A DNA stretch of 64,000 bases from Copromyces sp. CBS 386.78. Lineage: Eukaryota > Ascomycota > Sordariomycetes > Sordariales > Sordariaceae. The notes below the pieces were generated by a model. It was not told the origin of the DNA, made no database searches, and saw nothing but the letters and a program-made list of their open reading frames with translations. Positions 1 to 13,880 of this stretch are shown here, piece after piece. The position numbers and the translations under genes are program-made. Each line of letters starts with the position of its first letter. The first letter of the stretch is position 1. The DNA lies in NCBI GenBank assembly GCA_030685235.1, contig MU839131.1, positions 1 to 64,000 of the forward strand, given 5' to 3'.

Positions 1-114
1 CTGTGAGATGATTGGTCCAAAAAGCGGGAGAGGGCGCGCCAAGTGGGGGAGCAGTGTATGAAGACATTGAGGGCAGTGCGAAAAGACTTTCTCTTTTAAA
101 TAGTTGGAAGGGTA

Positions 115-3100
115 TTATAAAGTCTATATCTAGGTTTAAATAAGTTTATAAATAAATTTAACCCTAACCATAATTCTCCCTAAAGTTTAGGCTTCTTCAA
201 TATTATAAAATATTATAATTATAAGAATATTATAATTATAATAATCACGCGGGGTATTAATAGGAGAAAAATAAAGGAGGTTAAAAGTAAAGTAATTTAG
301 TAGAATAAATATAACAATAAAAAACGCGGCGCGTAATATTCGATATCGCGATATATACTACTAATAATTAAATACCGGTACAGTAAACAATTACTTTAAG
401 ACCCGAGTGAATAGAAGCGAACTACGCCGGGTAATAAATAATTATTTACTAGACTATAATAAACTATAAAAGATTAGTAGCTTTATTACTAGCCTAATAA
501 ATAATTATTTAATATTTAAATTAGGTTAATTATTAGCCGCCCTACTTAAATTTATAATTTAGCGTTTAATATTTATTAATAGTAGCGTATATTTTCTTTA
601 ATAATATCGAATTTAAATCGTAAACTATAAAATCTCAAATCCTTTACTACTTCTAATTGTATTATATCAACTAAATTACTATATTTTCAATTCATTTTCA
701 CTTTAAATTTATATTAATATATTTTAATCGTTAAATATATTAATCCATTAAATTTTTAGAATTTTTTTTTTAAATTAATCTATAAATTTAGCGTTATAAT
801 AAATTATAGCGGACAATACTAATAAAATTCCTACACAACGGCCTATTAACTCTAGCGGCGGCGGCGGCGGTAATATATCCCTAACCCATCCTCTAACTAA
901 CATGCCTATAATACTTCTAATTAATATAATTCGGTATACCTCCTTCTTTAATAATATCCCCCCGGGAATCCCTACTAAATATCCTCCCCTATAATATAAA
1001 TTTTAAATTCCCCGGGCGCTTTAAGTTAACTTTAACCCGTCCGGCGTTACTCCGGACTACGTATACTAACCTTAATATTTTACGCCCTATAATATAAATC
1101 CCCTATACTCGTAAATAATCTACAAAATCGATTAACTATATTTATTTAGTAATATTTTCATTATAGCCTCACTTTTAAATTCCGGACCCGTATAATTATA
1201 GTATTACGTCGCCCTACTCCTTTTCGGCCTATTAATAGCCCGCGGGCGCCTAATAAAACCTAAACCCTAAATTTTATATTTAACCCCCTTAAATACGGCC
1301 TCTCTCCTACACCGCATTTTAATATTACGGCAATACAATTCCGGCTATACCTCCGGCCATGCCCTAACTACGCCTATATATAGTCCTAACTCCCGATAGC
1401 AATTTTATATTATAGATATTAGCCTATTCCCAGCAAATATAGCGCCTTAGTCCCTATATAATTCTTACTCCTAATTTTTCTACTAAATTATAGATATCGG
1501 ATTTACAGGAATATTATAATTAGTTTCCCTAGCTTAACTAAACACTTATTCGCAATTAGATTAAATAGATATAAGGAAACGGCGTATTATAATATTTTCG
1601 AAAAATACTACAATACCTATAAAATATTTAAAGCTAATACGGAAATTAGTATAAAAATTAATACGGATATAGAAATTAGTATAATCAAATGTAATTTTTA
1701 TAGGTCTAACTCTTATTTTTATAGTTTTAATATATATAATTAGTATCGTCGATATTTTTATAATTTTAATATATATAACCAGTATTATTAATATCTTTAT
1801 AATTTTAGTATATATAACCGGTATTATCGTCGATATCTCCTATTTAATCTTTTTCAAACTATAATATATTACAGGATAACCTTTTATAATCTAAATTCAA
1901 TAATAACGAGGATAATAACGAGGAGTATTATAATCCCCTTAAATTTTTTTTCGCAAAAATAAATATTAAAACAATTAAAAGAATTATTATAAATAATATT
2001 ACTATTCCGACCGTTCTTATCACCTTAATATTTATACTACCCCCGCCTACTATATTAGTACCTTTATTTAATTTAATTAATCCGAATAACCTTAACCCCT
2101 TCCTTTCCCAATTAATTATACCTTAGTATTAACTATAAGATATATTAGGCCCGATATCTACGTTTAATACTAATAGGATTAAGAATAAGAATTATAAGAA
2201 ATAAAACAGCCTTATCGATAACCGTCCTTTCGATATTAATAAACTATATTTCTTTAAAGAAGCTAACTATATTAACCTATAAGCCTTACAAAAGGAGATT
2301 ATATTTATCCGTTTTAAATTCGAATTTTTAAAGGAGTTTAACAATATCCTTGAGCAAGAAACCCTACCCCCCGGATTCTTAGCCGAAAATACCATTTTCG
2401 GAGTCAAACCCTTTACCGATAATTATACCGTTATCTAAAATATTACTAAAAATACTCGCTAAATTTCCTTCATTTACTATACTAATTGGTTTTCTAATTA
2501 AATTATTAAGTAAACTATTTTAACTATCGATACCCGTAACGAATATTTTAAGAACCTTCATATATATTATAAGAATATCTATAAAGGATTTAAACATATA
2601 TTCTTATATAAAAGGTTAATACTATAATTCAAAACTTTATTCGAAGACTAACGTAGTATTAACCATTTCGATTTAAATAATACTAAAGATATCGAGGAAT
2701 TTAAAGAATTGGTTACTCCTATAATTAATATATACTACTTTTATATTATATATAATTAAGTTACTCGCTTTATCGACTATAATACGATATTCTCTAATAA
2801 AGACGGCCTCCCCTACTTCTACCTTAAAACTATTATATTCGAACTTAATATTATCATATATAGGATCTTAAAGTTAGAAAAGGAATTAAACGTAGGCAAA
2901 GGCCGTAAAGAAACTAGGGTAAAGGATCTTATTCTATATAAAAAATATATCGATATATACAATTTACTAGCATTCTTTAAAGAGTTTAAAAAAGTTAATT
3001 TCGATAATTTCGTAAAAATCCCCTTAGAATTCGTTATTTCGAAGAAAACCAGGGGCCCGAATCTCAACCTTCTAAAGACGGTCATCACCCGCGAAAAGGC

Positions 3101-3950
3101 CCCCAAAAAGCGCCCCAACAATTACCCTAATATAGTAAAATAATATATTTCTACTAGGTCTACCTTTACTATTACTACTACTTCCTAAACGCTCGAGGCT
3201 AATATTAGCGATGCCTCTACTATTATTACTTCTACTAGCAGTAATAATATTATACAAGGTATTGGATCCCCTATTACCAAATTTGGAAGTAATAATAAAG
3301 AATCCTATTATCTTATAACTAAAGATAATATTACTATTATACCCAAGCCGGCTAAGAAATAGAAGAAATAGTAGCTAAAGTAGAAGAAAATTATTAAAAT
3401 TTCTTTTTAAGAGATTAATCTAAATTTAATTGAATTGAAGGAAGAGGAGCTTATTAACTTTCGCCGCGGTAAGGGTAAATCCCGCCCTAATTAAGCCTCT
3501 TTATTATCCCCCTTTATATATCGCTCCCTTTCTTATTCCGGCGGTTAATTATTTATTTATATCGTTATACCTATATTATTACTATCTAATTTTTATAATG
3601 CCCGCCTCTTCCCTACCTACCCTTTACCTTAGATAATCGAATATTATAATATTAATATCTAAGTATTATACTTTTTTCCCCCTTTTCTACCGTAATTCTT
3701 ATATAAATTAAATATTTCAATTGCAACGATAATAATACCGACCGACGGCGGCTATTGTAATTGACCGTAATTAATTAACTATATTATAATAATTTTACCG
3801 GTAATTATTTATAGTAAATAACTATTTACGGTAAGGTACTAGGCCCTATCCTACTTTTCCCCTTAAGCTAGGAAGGTCATCGCTCGACCTATATACGCAA
3901 TTTCCCTAAAATAATTTGGACAATATTACTCCTACCCAAATTTATATGTG
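115..3950. repeat. AT-rich RIP-mutated repeat block
   Basis: The sequence changes sharply from mixed composition before about position 100 to a stretch dominated by TA, ATA and TAA words, with CA/TG dinucleotides nearly absent while CG-containing words survive. This is the signature of repeat-induced point mutation (CpA to TpA on both strands), known from Neurospora and relatives, so the block was probably a multicopy transposable element. A short GGC run survives near 853-867. No terminal repeats, integrase or reverse-transcriptase motifs could be recognised, so the element class is unknown. Composition returns to normal at about 3950-4040. Confidence 0.85.
2286..3143 (+). pseudogene. RIP-damaged ORF relic of a transposable element
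   Basis: One plus-strand frame reads through about 860 bases with coherent amino-acid composition but is interrupted by several in-frame stops. All the stops I checked are TAA, as expected from CAA glutamine codons hit by RIP. The last 127 codons (2760-3143) are free of stops and end in a Lys/Pro/Arg-rich tail. The product would be hydrophilic and rich in Lys, Asn, Phe and Ile, partly because mutation shifted its codons. I do not recognise a domain. An accessory or Gag-like protein of the dead element is possible but unproven. Confidence 0.5.
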
Positions 3951-5053
3951 AGTAACATCTTCCAATTCTCTGAGGTATTTACCGTTGTACGCTTAAAAAC
4001 CGTAACCTCTATGCTAACGTTTATTCAAAACAACCGCCCAACAACCGATTCAAATAAGTAACTGCCTGGCAACCGCCCGGCAACCGTAAATCCCCCCCTC
4101 ATACCCGCAGCTAAGTCCTCCAAAGCGGAAGGCAAAGGCAAAAGTGGAAGGAAGGGGATTGTATTGTGGGTGTTTGACGTGGCAGTTTCGATGACCAGAG
4201 ACATTGAAAGCTCTGAAAAATGAGGGTGCTGTCTCCTACAAATCATTGGCCCAGGGGAACAAGACGCTGTAAACACCCGAGCCCCACCAATGGAATGCCT
4301 AACGGGACGGATGCCCGCTTGCACGCGCAGATTCCATGCGACCATTGGTCAAAAAGGTCCATTAAAGTGGACCGACTCGACACCGACCCAAGTCCTGGCC
4401 CCGCAACCCGAACCTTCTTGTCATCATGGACCCATCCACACTGCGGCCCGTTCCTCCATCTCGTTTCTCCATCTTCTCCATTCTCCTCCCTTTCTCGACA
4501 TGGACTCCCGGCTTGCCACGATTGGATCACTACCCGGGCGGTTAACCATGCATCGATCTGCCACCAAAAAAACACCATGATGACTTCGCATTACACTACC
4601 TTATTCCCTCCTTTGACTTCACAGCCACCGTTGGCCTGGTGTGCTTTGGCACTCCCACGCCCAAGCCTGGCATGTACCCATCACCAACTGTTGTTACCGT
4701 CAGGTCGGAATTGCGCTGGGTGTCAAATGTAGGTGGGATTCAATGTGCGATGCCTCGTTTCAGCGAATGATTGTCCGATTTTCCCCCCTCGCCTATGCAG
4801 GAAGCCATATGCTGACTGCTCCAGACCACAGGTACCAATGAAATGGCGATACTACCACATATACCACCGTGCATGAGCGCTTCCGACACAAGAGTGTGGT
4901 TTCTTGGGGTCCCCTCCCGGGGGCGAGGCCCAGAGGGAAGTCTTGAGGAGGGAATCCCACGAGGCATCCGTCCATCTACCAGACAATCTTTTCACCATAC
5001 CACACATCTCCGAGAACATTTGCTAAGAGTAGCAAAACCCACAGTCAATCGCA
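3951..5053. other. Intergenic region upstream of the NACHT gene
   Basis: Composition is normal and unmutated. The short overlapping ORFs on both strands have no coding character. The last few hundred bases probably hold the promoter and 5' leader of the NACHT gene. No RNA gene or repeat was seen. Confidence 0.5.
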
Positions 5054-8000
5054 ATGAGTCTCTTCCACCGAAACCGTGACAAAATCAGTCCTCAGGAGGT
5101 TCCCAAGCATCGGATCGGATTTCGCAAATCTCTCAAAAGGTTCATGGGAACTAAACCAACGCCACTCAATCCCGAACCGATTGCCGCTTCTGTCCTTCGC
5201 CAAAGCAATACGCCCAAACGCTCGCCCCGCAACTCAATCATCAATGAAACATGTGCGTCTTTCGAGGGAGCCGTGGCCGCTACTGAAAGCCTCATCACAA
5301 CGCTCCCATGTGGTCAAATCCAGGCCACAGATGACGAATCATTCCCATCCGGACTGGACGCAAAAACGGGTGACCCGGTAGTGCCGGCAGAGCAATTGAG
5401 CAACATCCATTCTGAGGGAACAGACGCTTCAAATCTCAAGCACGGCACAGAGGACTACCCAGCCAGGGCCGCAGAGTCGAATGACATCCCTTGCCAGGAC
5501 ACCGTTAATACGCCCAAGACACTATGGGACCGGGCATACGATGCTCTTCGATCATCCAACGATCCATCCAAGTCGGCCTTAGTGGCCGAGTACGAGAGAA
5601 AGGTTTTCCACGAGTTGAAGTCCAACATATCAGGTGAGGGTTTCCAGGACATCACTCTACATATCGACATACTAACGTCGTCGCAACAATAGGACTGACA
5701 TTGGAACTCGAGGGACCGTTGTCGGATTCACTCCTGTACCAGAAACTCACAAACAAGGCAGTACTTGACAGAGCCATTGAAGACGCATTGAAGCGTGCTG
5801 GAGAAAGAAGCTCTGGCACAAGATCCTTCATTGACAAGGCTGGCAACTTGACGTTGACACTTCAGAACTTCATCGGCGAGGCTGTCAAGGCTTCTCCGGA
5901 AGCTTCGCTTGTGTGGGCCGGCGTGTGCCTTGTTCTCCCCCTTCTCACCCAACCTGTGATTGCCGACGAAGCCCAGAGAAATGGGTTCTCGTACGTCACG
6001 TCCCGTATCAGCTTCTGGACGACGCTTGAGCGCCAGCTTGCCAATGTCGGAAACTGGACCGAGACTGCCCAAGAGGAGTTTGTCACTCTATATCAGTACT
6101 TGCTCGAATTCCAAGTCCGCACTGTCCTCCGATATCACCAGGGTGGCCTTGAACGGTTTGTCCAGGACCTTTCATCCAACGTGTGGGGAGAGCTTATTGC
6201 TACCATCAAGGATCAAGAGGCCCTTCTCCACCAAGATTTACAGCATTACCATAATACCAACGTCGCTTTTACTTCCGAGGTACTCAAACAGAACAGCAAT
6301 AAGTCTCTTGAATCCAACGCAAGGTTCCTTGAGGCTTTGCAGGAAATTCAACACATTGTCCTCAAGGATGCTGAGGAGAAGCTCGAGGACAAGGAGAAGA
6401 AGTGTCTACGCCTCTTTCGCCTTACAGACAACCAGAGGGATATTTCCTACGAGTGGTACAAAAGCCGCGTCGAAAAACGGGTCGAAGGGACTTGTATATG
6501 GGCTATCGAGCATGAGAATTTCCAAAACTGGCTGAAGCTCCAAACAGGGACACTTCTTATCACAGCGGATCCGGGTTGCGGGAAATCCGTCTTGTCCAAA
6601 TACTTGATTGACCAGTATCTGCCACAAAGGTGCCCGACCGCAACCATTTGTTACTTCTTCTTCAAGGGCGGGGACCAGAACACAGTCAAGCAGGCCCTTT
6701 GTGCTCTTTTGCATCAGCTCTTTTGCCAAAAGCCATTTTTGATTAAACATGCCATGCCGCATTACGACCGAAACGGACCGGGCATGGTGGGAACGGCATC
6801 CGCCCTTTGGGGTACGTTCAACAACGCAATATGTGATAAAAATGCAGGGACCATCATCATAGTGCTTGATGCCCTTGATGAATGCGAGTCAACCGAGTTC
6901 ACACGCTTGGTGGAATCTCTTACCCTCCCGAGGGAAGGCGCTGTCAAACTTCTCTTTACATCTCGTCCGTATGGGGATGTGGTTTTCCCTTTTGAACACG
7001 GCGACATGCTCGACCGCTTTCCTGTGGTTCGGATTCCGGGTGAAGCAGATGATCATTCAGAGAAAATCAGTATGGAGATCGATATGGCTATTCGGGTTCG
7101 CGTTGATGATTTCGCAAAGAGATACACACTCAACGATCAACTTAAGGAGACTCTCTGGACAGAGCTGTGCAGGACGCCACATCGTACCTACTTGTGGGTC
7201 TTCTTGGTATTTGACCATTTGAAACCGTTGATGCCATCAATGCTCAAGCGGACCCCTCGAGGATTCAAAACAGCCATAGAGGAGCTCCCACGGACGGTCG
7301 CTGACGCATACGAACGAATGCTTAACAGGTCCGGAGAGACAACTCGGACAGCTTTACAAAGGGCATTGAGTGTGCTTCTTGTAGCAAGGAGGCCACTCCA
7401 AGTCGAGGAGTTCAAGGTTGTTGTAAACATGGAGTCTCACATGAGATCGCTTGATGAGTTGGATCTTGGCGAGGATGATCACGACTTCGAATTGCGCCTC
7501 AGAGTGATGTGCGGGCTTTTCCTGTCCATTCATCGGAAGAAGGTGTACTTCTTACACCAAACTGCCAGGGAGTATCTTCTGGCCAAATCGCCACCATTGG
7601 CTGTAACGCCATATACCTGGCGTCACTCGATATCTGAGCTCCAGGCCCACTCCCAACTTGCTCGCGTTTGCGTGCAATATATATACCTGTTGGATCCTGA
7701 CGTTGTTCATAACCCCCACACTCGCAGTCCCTGCGCCTATTGCGCAACCCCCTTTCTGACATATGCGAGGTCTTATTGGGCCTACCATATTCGACATGGC
7801 GATTTGGATGATGACGTCGAATTTTTGACAACAGCGGCGGCTATTTGTGAACCTGGCTCAAAACATCTCCGTACCTGGACGGATAGAGGTTTGGAGGAAT
7901 TCTTTGGTCCCGCAACAACCTTTTCCACAAGCCTTCATTATCCTGCGGCTTTAGGCTGCAATCCCCTTGTCCAACACATTATTCGTACCATGAGCGATGA

Positions 8001-8265
8001 AGAATTCAAGGCTGCGCACAACACGACGACAAGCACGCCATTGACATTAGCCGCCCGCCGTGGATACCCCGACACCGTGAAGCTTTTGATCGAGGCGGGG
8101 GCCAAAATGGACGCGGGGCCCAGAGGGGGTGCTCATTTATCAAGAAGCCCCAGAACTATGCTACATCGATATTTCGGCCATGGAGAATTTATCACAGAAT
8201 TAGCCTGTGACCAGCACTGGTGTTGCGCATGTTGGGCACCTATGTCACAGGGTAACCCCTTGTGA
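5054..8265 (+). CDS. NACHT-domain STAND NTPase (fungal NLR-like)
   Basis: Two exons are inferred: 5054-5633 and 5693-8265, with a 59-base intron (GTGAGG start, ACTAAC branch point at 5671-5676, AATAG end) that joins the frames exactly and gives 1050 residues. The N-terminal part after about residue 150 (LWDRAYDALR and onward) resembles the helical N-terminal domain of NWD/NACHT NTPases. A NACHT domain follows, with Walker A GCGKS at residues 488-492 and a Walker B-like IIIVLDALDE ending near 590. Next comes a helical region, then one ankyrin-like unit around 972-1000 (TPLTLAARRGYPDTVKLLI). Such proteins are signal-responsive NTPases in fungal allorecognition and programmed cell death; that role is family inference. 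After the single ankyrin unit the sequence loses repeat character and stops, so the C-terminal sensor looks truncated or wrongly terminated. An RIP-damaged repeat lies 1 kb upstream. Confidence 0.85.
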
Positions 8266-8308
8266 TGGATTGTACACGTAATTAGTCAGGTATTTAGTCA
8301 CATACTAG

Positions 8309-8689
8309 AGTCTACTTCGCAAAGCCCTTGCCGATAGAGGTTTCAACAACCTGAAGACCGAGATCGAGACGACATGTGAACGCGCAACGGAGAAGGCGAA
8401 CGAGGCGCTGGAAGTGATGAGCAGAATCCAATCCAAAGGACCGTCTTCAGGGCCTCCAGGGATGTGGGATTGGGACTCGGCTCAGATGGTAATGAACCCG
8501 AATTGTGGTTGCGTCGGCGGTGGGGAAGACGACGCAATAGACCTTCTCAGGATTCATCAGTCTGGGTTATTTGAGGCTGCTCATGAGGCTCACCTGAAGG
8601 GTATTGAATATCAAGACTTTGTTTGGAACCCACCGGGGGGTTTCGTGCAGACTCTACCCAGGGCTCCAGCAGACACTGGGACGGAGTAA
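8309..8689 (+). pseudogene. Detached 3' coding stretch, probable lost C-terminus of the NACHT-ankyrin gene
   Basis: A stop-free plus-strand frame opens after a TAG at 8306-8308 and runs to a TAA at 8687-8689. It has no convincing start codon of its own; the first in-frame ATG is at 8417. The product begins with a helical, charged segment (KALADRGFNNLK, then Glu/Thr-rich), followed by a Trp/Gly/Cys segment containing GMWDWDSAQM and NPNCGCVGGGEDD. It could be a further exon of the upstream gene, but I found no GT-AG pair between about 8100 and 8310 that joins the frames. A deletion within the ankyrin tract is the alternative. No domain was recognised. Confidence 0.4.
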
Positions 8690-9543
8690 CTATACCGTGC
8701 TTACCTACCGAGCTGCGCTGGCCTTGAGCGGTATGGTAAGAAGGGAAGTTAACGTGGAAACCGGATAACTCTGTTCATGGTCAGAGGACATTAGATTTAG
8801 TGAGGCATCCGAGCCCGGAGCTTTGCTTGTATATGTAGTGGTATACGACATCCGCGAAGGGATAAATACTTCATTTCTAGCCTCTTCATTCTATACAAGC
8901 ATACACCGTTCCCGCGCCTGGTACCAGGATGGTTGAGATACGTACGTGTCTGTCGACTGTAAACTGCCGGACCAGCCGACTGGTGACGTTCAACATGCCT
9001 CGAGGTTCGCACCGTTGCAAGGCCAACACAAAGTCAAGCAAATTCCTTTGTCTTTCAATCCAATACCTTTGTGCTCCTGAGCCTCCTGGTACCTGCCTTG
9101 CCGTCTTCTTTGTTTACTCTTGACTTTGCGGCATTACCCGCTTCACAAATCACATGTTGCCACCTTGTTCCCGTGGACTCGTGGTCGTCGAGGAACAATG
9201 AAAGCGCCACATAAGGGGGAAAATTATTTATGTTCCTTCTGTTCTTCTAAAAGACACGGGTAGAACAATTGTAAGAGCTTACCCCCTTGTTCAACATACA
9301 TCAGCGGACACACACATGATGTTAGACTAGGCAGGGTTAAGAGGAGAGACATATAAGGCTCCCCCGGATTCTTATTCAGATTCTTATTCAAACCCGTTTT
9401 CGTTTCCCCTGTTACTCGAACAGACCTACCTAGGTACCAACTAGAACAAGCCACAGCTATAGCCACAACAACAAGCAACCAACCAACCAACCAACAATCC
9501 TCAAAGAAACAACAAATCCCCTTGAACAGCCACCACCACCACC
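8690..9543. other. Intergenic region and 5' leader of the small secreted protein gene
   Basis: No convincing gene was seen. The last 120 bases are CA-rich and hold a run of CAAC/CCAA units (about 9476-9500) and ACC triplets just before the ATG, typical of an unstructured fungal 5' leader. A TACCTAGGTA palindrome lies near 9427-9436. Confidence 0.5.
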
Positions 9544-10170
9544 ATGCTGCACTCCACCCCTCTCGGCCTCCTCGGACTCCTCCCCTTCACGTTCATCTCC
9601 CTCCTCACGCTCTTCTCGTGCTCCCCCTCCACCCCCATCCTCGTCTCCGCCTACGACTTCAAAACAACCCTCACCCCATCCGCCATCCCCCTAGCCCAAA
9701 AAACCGACTGGTGCACCCAGCACACCGCGACCTGCGCCTCCATCTGCGGCACAGGCGACTACGACCCGCACGACGAAAAGAAGGTCATCGACAACGGCGG
9801 CGTCCTGCTCAACACGTGCAACCCCGCCGACCTGACCTACAAGTGCCACTGCAACAACCGGCGGTTCCCCTACATGGAGCTGTGGCACTACACCGTTCCG
9901 GGGCTCATGTGCGAGCAGGCGTGGCGGGACTGTCTCAAGACGAACAAGGGGGACGACGCGCTGCTCAAGGAGTGCGATGATAAGATTAGGAAAAAGTGCG
10001 GACATAGACGCACGAGAGACCAGATTACGGATCAGGAGAGGAAGTATGAACTGTGGAAACCGCTGGGGGAGCTTTTGTACCCGCATGGGGGACATAGGAG
10101 GGGGGAGACTGAGACGGGGAAGCACGAGCGTGGTGAGAATTTGAAGGTGGGGAGGGGGTGGGAGGCGTGA
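9544..10170 (+). CDS. Small cysteine-rich secreted protein (DUF7707-like)
   Basis: A 208-residue single-exon ORF; the ATG follows ACC triplets (ACCACCATG), a good context. Residues 1 to about 36 form a hydrophobic signal peptide. The mature part has about 11 cysteines between residues 57 and 155, including WCTQHTATCASIC and a CNPADLTYKCHC block, then C-x6-C and two more cysteines. The WC...C..C and C..LTY.C.C spacing resembles fungal extracellular proteins of the DUF7707 type, but no GPI signal is present; the C-terminus is instead basic and Gly-rich. Function is unknown; an extracellular or cell-wall role is inferred. It converges with the GH18 chitinase gene, about 370 bases away. Confidence 0.75.
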   Translation: MLHSTPLGLLGLLPFTFISLLTLFSCSPSTPILVSAYDFKTTLTPSAIPLAQKTDWCTQHTATCASICGTGDYDPHDEKKVIDNGGVLLNTCNPADLTYKCHCNNRRFPYMELWHYTVPGLMCEQAWRDCLKTNKGDDALLKECDDKIRKKCGHRRTRDQITDQERKYELWKPLGELLYPHGGHRRGETETGKHERGENLKVGRGWEA

Positions 10171-10538
10171 TGGGTTAGGGGTGTTATGTTATGCCTTTTG
10201 CGTGATGGATGGTTGTCTTTTTTTTCTTCTTTTTTTTTTCTTTCTTTTGCTTACCTCTAGGTACGGTATTTTCTTCAGATGATATTTCGATTTTCACCTT
10301 GTTTCTTTGGTCTTGTATGATAGTGCAACGAGTGCATTTTGTGTTAACGGACAATGAGATACCTATTATACCTGATGAGAAGAAGAAAAAAGGGTTGTAT
10401 AATACACATCAAGAATGGATTTGTGTCTGGGGCTCTGGGCTCACTTCAGGTGATTTCAACAAGAGGACGAGACCTTCCAGCCCCCAACCTCAACCCCAAC
10501 CTCCAATTCCCAACTCCCACTTTCCCACCCTCAATCAA
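10171..10538. other. Convergent 3' spacer with pyrimidine-rich tract
   Basis: The spacer between two convergent genes holds a T/C-rich run at about 10213-10250 and a C-rich stretch near 10480-10530. It presumably contains both 3' untranslated regions. No gene was seen. Confidence 0.5.
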
Positions 10539-12047
<1,509 letters not shown>

Positions 12048-13880
12048 GATGTGGGGGTGTTTGATTCAGTCGCAGACTAGTACCGGGCCAGGGAGTGACT
12101 GACGTTGGGAAGCTCGCTTGTTTGGCGGCACAGTTGGTGATGAAGGGGAATGAAGAGGCTTTTATCCTCCCTTGGCTTCCATGTGCAGTCCAGCCAGCCC
12201 CATCAGCAGAACCAGATCCTTCTTTGTGGTGTGGAGGGCTCAGTCTAGCGCGATCCAGCCGCCCAACAACAGAACATTGTGAACCAACAACGAGGTTGCT
12301 GCTCATCGCCGAAGTCTTGTGACATGCCGAAAGTCCAGTCTTGTTGCATCGAGACATGTCCGTGTTGTTGGTGGCGGCCAACTCCAGTCAGGGATCGCGT
12401 TGTTTGAGCCCATTCCGTCTTGCCCTTCAGCTTCAAGACGGCCATGCTCTTTGATCGAGTGCATCCAACAATCTAGCAACGTTGCCACGACGGTGGAGGT
12501 GCGCAAGTATCCAGATGCTGTCTTGGCTTGTCTTGTCAAGCGGGTGACTGTGGCATCGTCCGTGATATCGGCGTGACGGTCGAGGTCAAAGGGAACTGGC
12601 GGGGGAAGTTGTTGGACGACATCACCCATCCACCAACCTCGACTGGCCTAACAAAGCAGCTTGGTGTGCGAGATTACCGAGTAGTAGTAGGTGGCCAGTG
12701 ATGTGTCTTGATGTGCAAGATGGGATGCAATCTCCGTGGCATGTGGGATTAATTGTCAGGGTGGTTATGCGGACGAGGTGAGGCCCAAACATGCTGTCGA
12801 ACTTGGTGGAGGAGGATAACAAGGGGTGGTGGAATGAGACGGTGGCCGTCCTCAAGGGTGTGTTCTTGGGTATCTCGGACTTGGTGCTCGGGTCAACACT
12901 TGGGAAGAAGTAAGTCGGGTTAAGATCTCGAAAGAGGAAGTTAGCGGATAAGAAGAGACGCCGAAGGGCCGTGTACCGCAACGTTTGGGAGCATTGCAGG
13001 GGTGCGGATGCGATCACCGGGTTTCATGGTCCCAGGAAGCGGGAGTCACGGTGATAATGTGCAGTTGCAGAAGCGGCTATTAGCGAGATGTGTTCATGCA
13101 GCGGCGATAGACCCTGTTCCTGTTGCTGATGCTGTCAAATGCCGTGAGATCTGGGGAAGGCCTTGGGTGCCGTCCAGATTGGGAAGGTCTTTGACGATGG
13201 AACCGCGGTGATGTGCATATGCTCGGCCAAATTACAAGAGCGGCCGCCATCCTTCACCATCTGATGTGACCCTGTGTTATATGAAGCATGAACTGAACAT
13301 GTTCTGAACAATCGTGGACGATACTGAAGCCATCACCCACTTTCTTGTCCATGAAGGAGATTGCCTGCAATGGAAATGTCACCCTACCGTCGTGCCCCTC
13401 GAATGGTGGTCGTTACATGTCCACCAGGCGACGTGCAACGTTACTCAGATATTGCAGTCTGGACCTGCATGCCCGCGTGGCCATAGTACCTTACCGTTGA
13501 TACCTTGACCTTTTGGGGAAATCCAAGTTGAACAATAGAGCATGCGATGCGAAGAGAGTACGTAGAACCTAGGTAGCAGAGAGTCAGCCAAGTCAAAAAG
13601 AAAGAAGGATCCGTGATCCAACATGGTTCACATCATCTCCAAACCCCCATGTGCAATCCTCGATCGCGTGTTTTGAAACAGTTCAAATTCCAGGCTCCAA
13701 GTATATAACTGTAGCAAGTAGCAAAACGCAATAAGAACCAAAGCAACGCCAATCCCAACATGCCCAACCGCATCTCATCAGCATCATAACAACAGGCCAT
13801 GGTCTCGTTAACAAGGCAACATCGTCATCATCCATCCTCAAATCCGTTATCCATTTACAACCACCACGCCCCTTGTGCTC
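12048..13880. other. Intergenic region, no gene recognised
   Basis: The spacer lies between the chitinase 5' end and the 3' end of the GH31 gene. Several short ORFs exist on both strands, but none has recognisable domains, consistent codon bias or splice support. It probably holds the chitinase promoter and the GH31 3' UTR. A CCTAGGTAG word lies near 13568. Confidence 0.45.

Noticed and set aside
155..175. AACCCTAACC word near the left edge, reminiscent of telomere repeats
   Set aside because: It is a single occurrence in AT-rich RIP DNA, without the tandem TTAGGG/CCCTAA array expected of a fungal telomere.
12622..13017. 131-residue minus-strand ORF between chitinase and GH31
   Set aside because: No signal peptide, domain or codon bias; it is an isolated chance frame.
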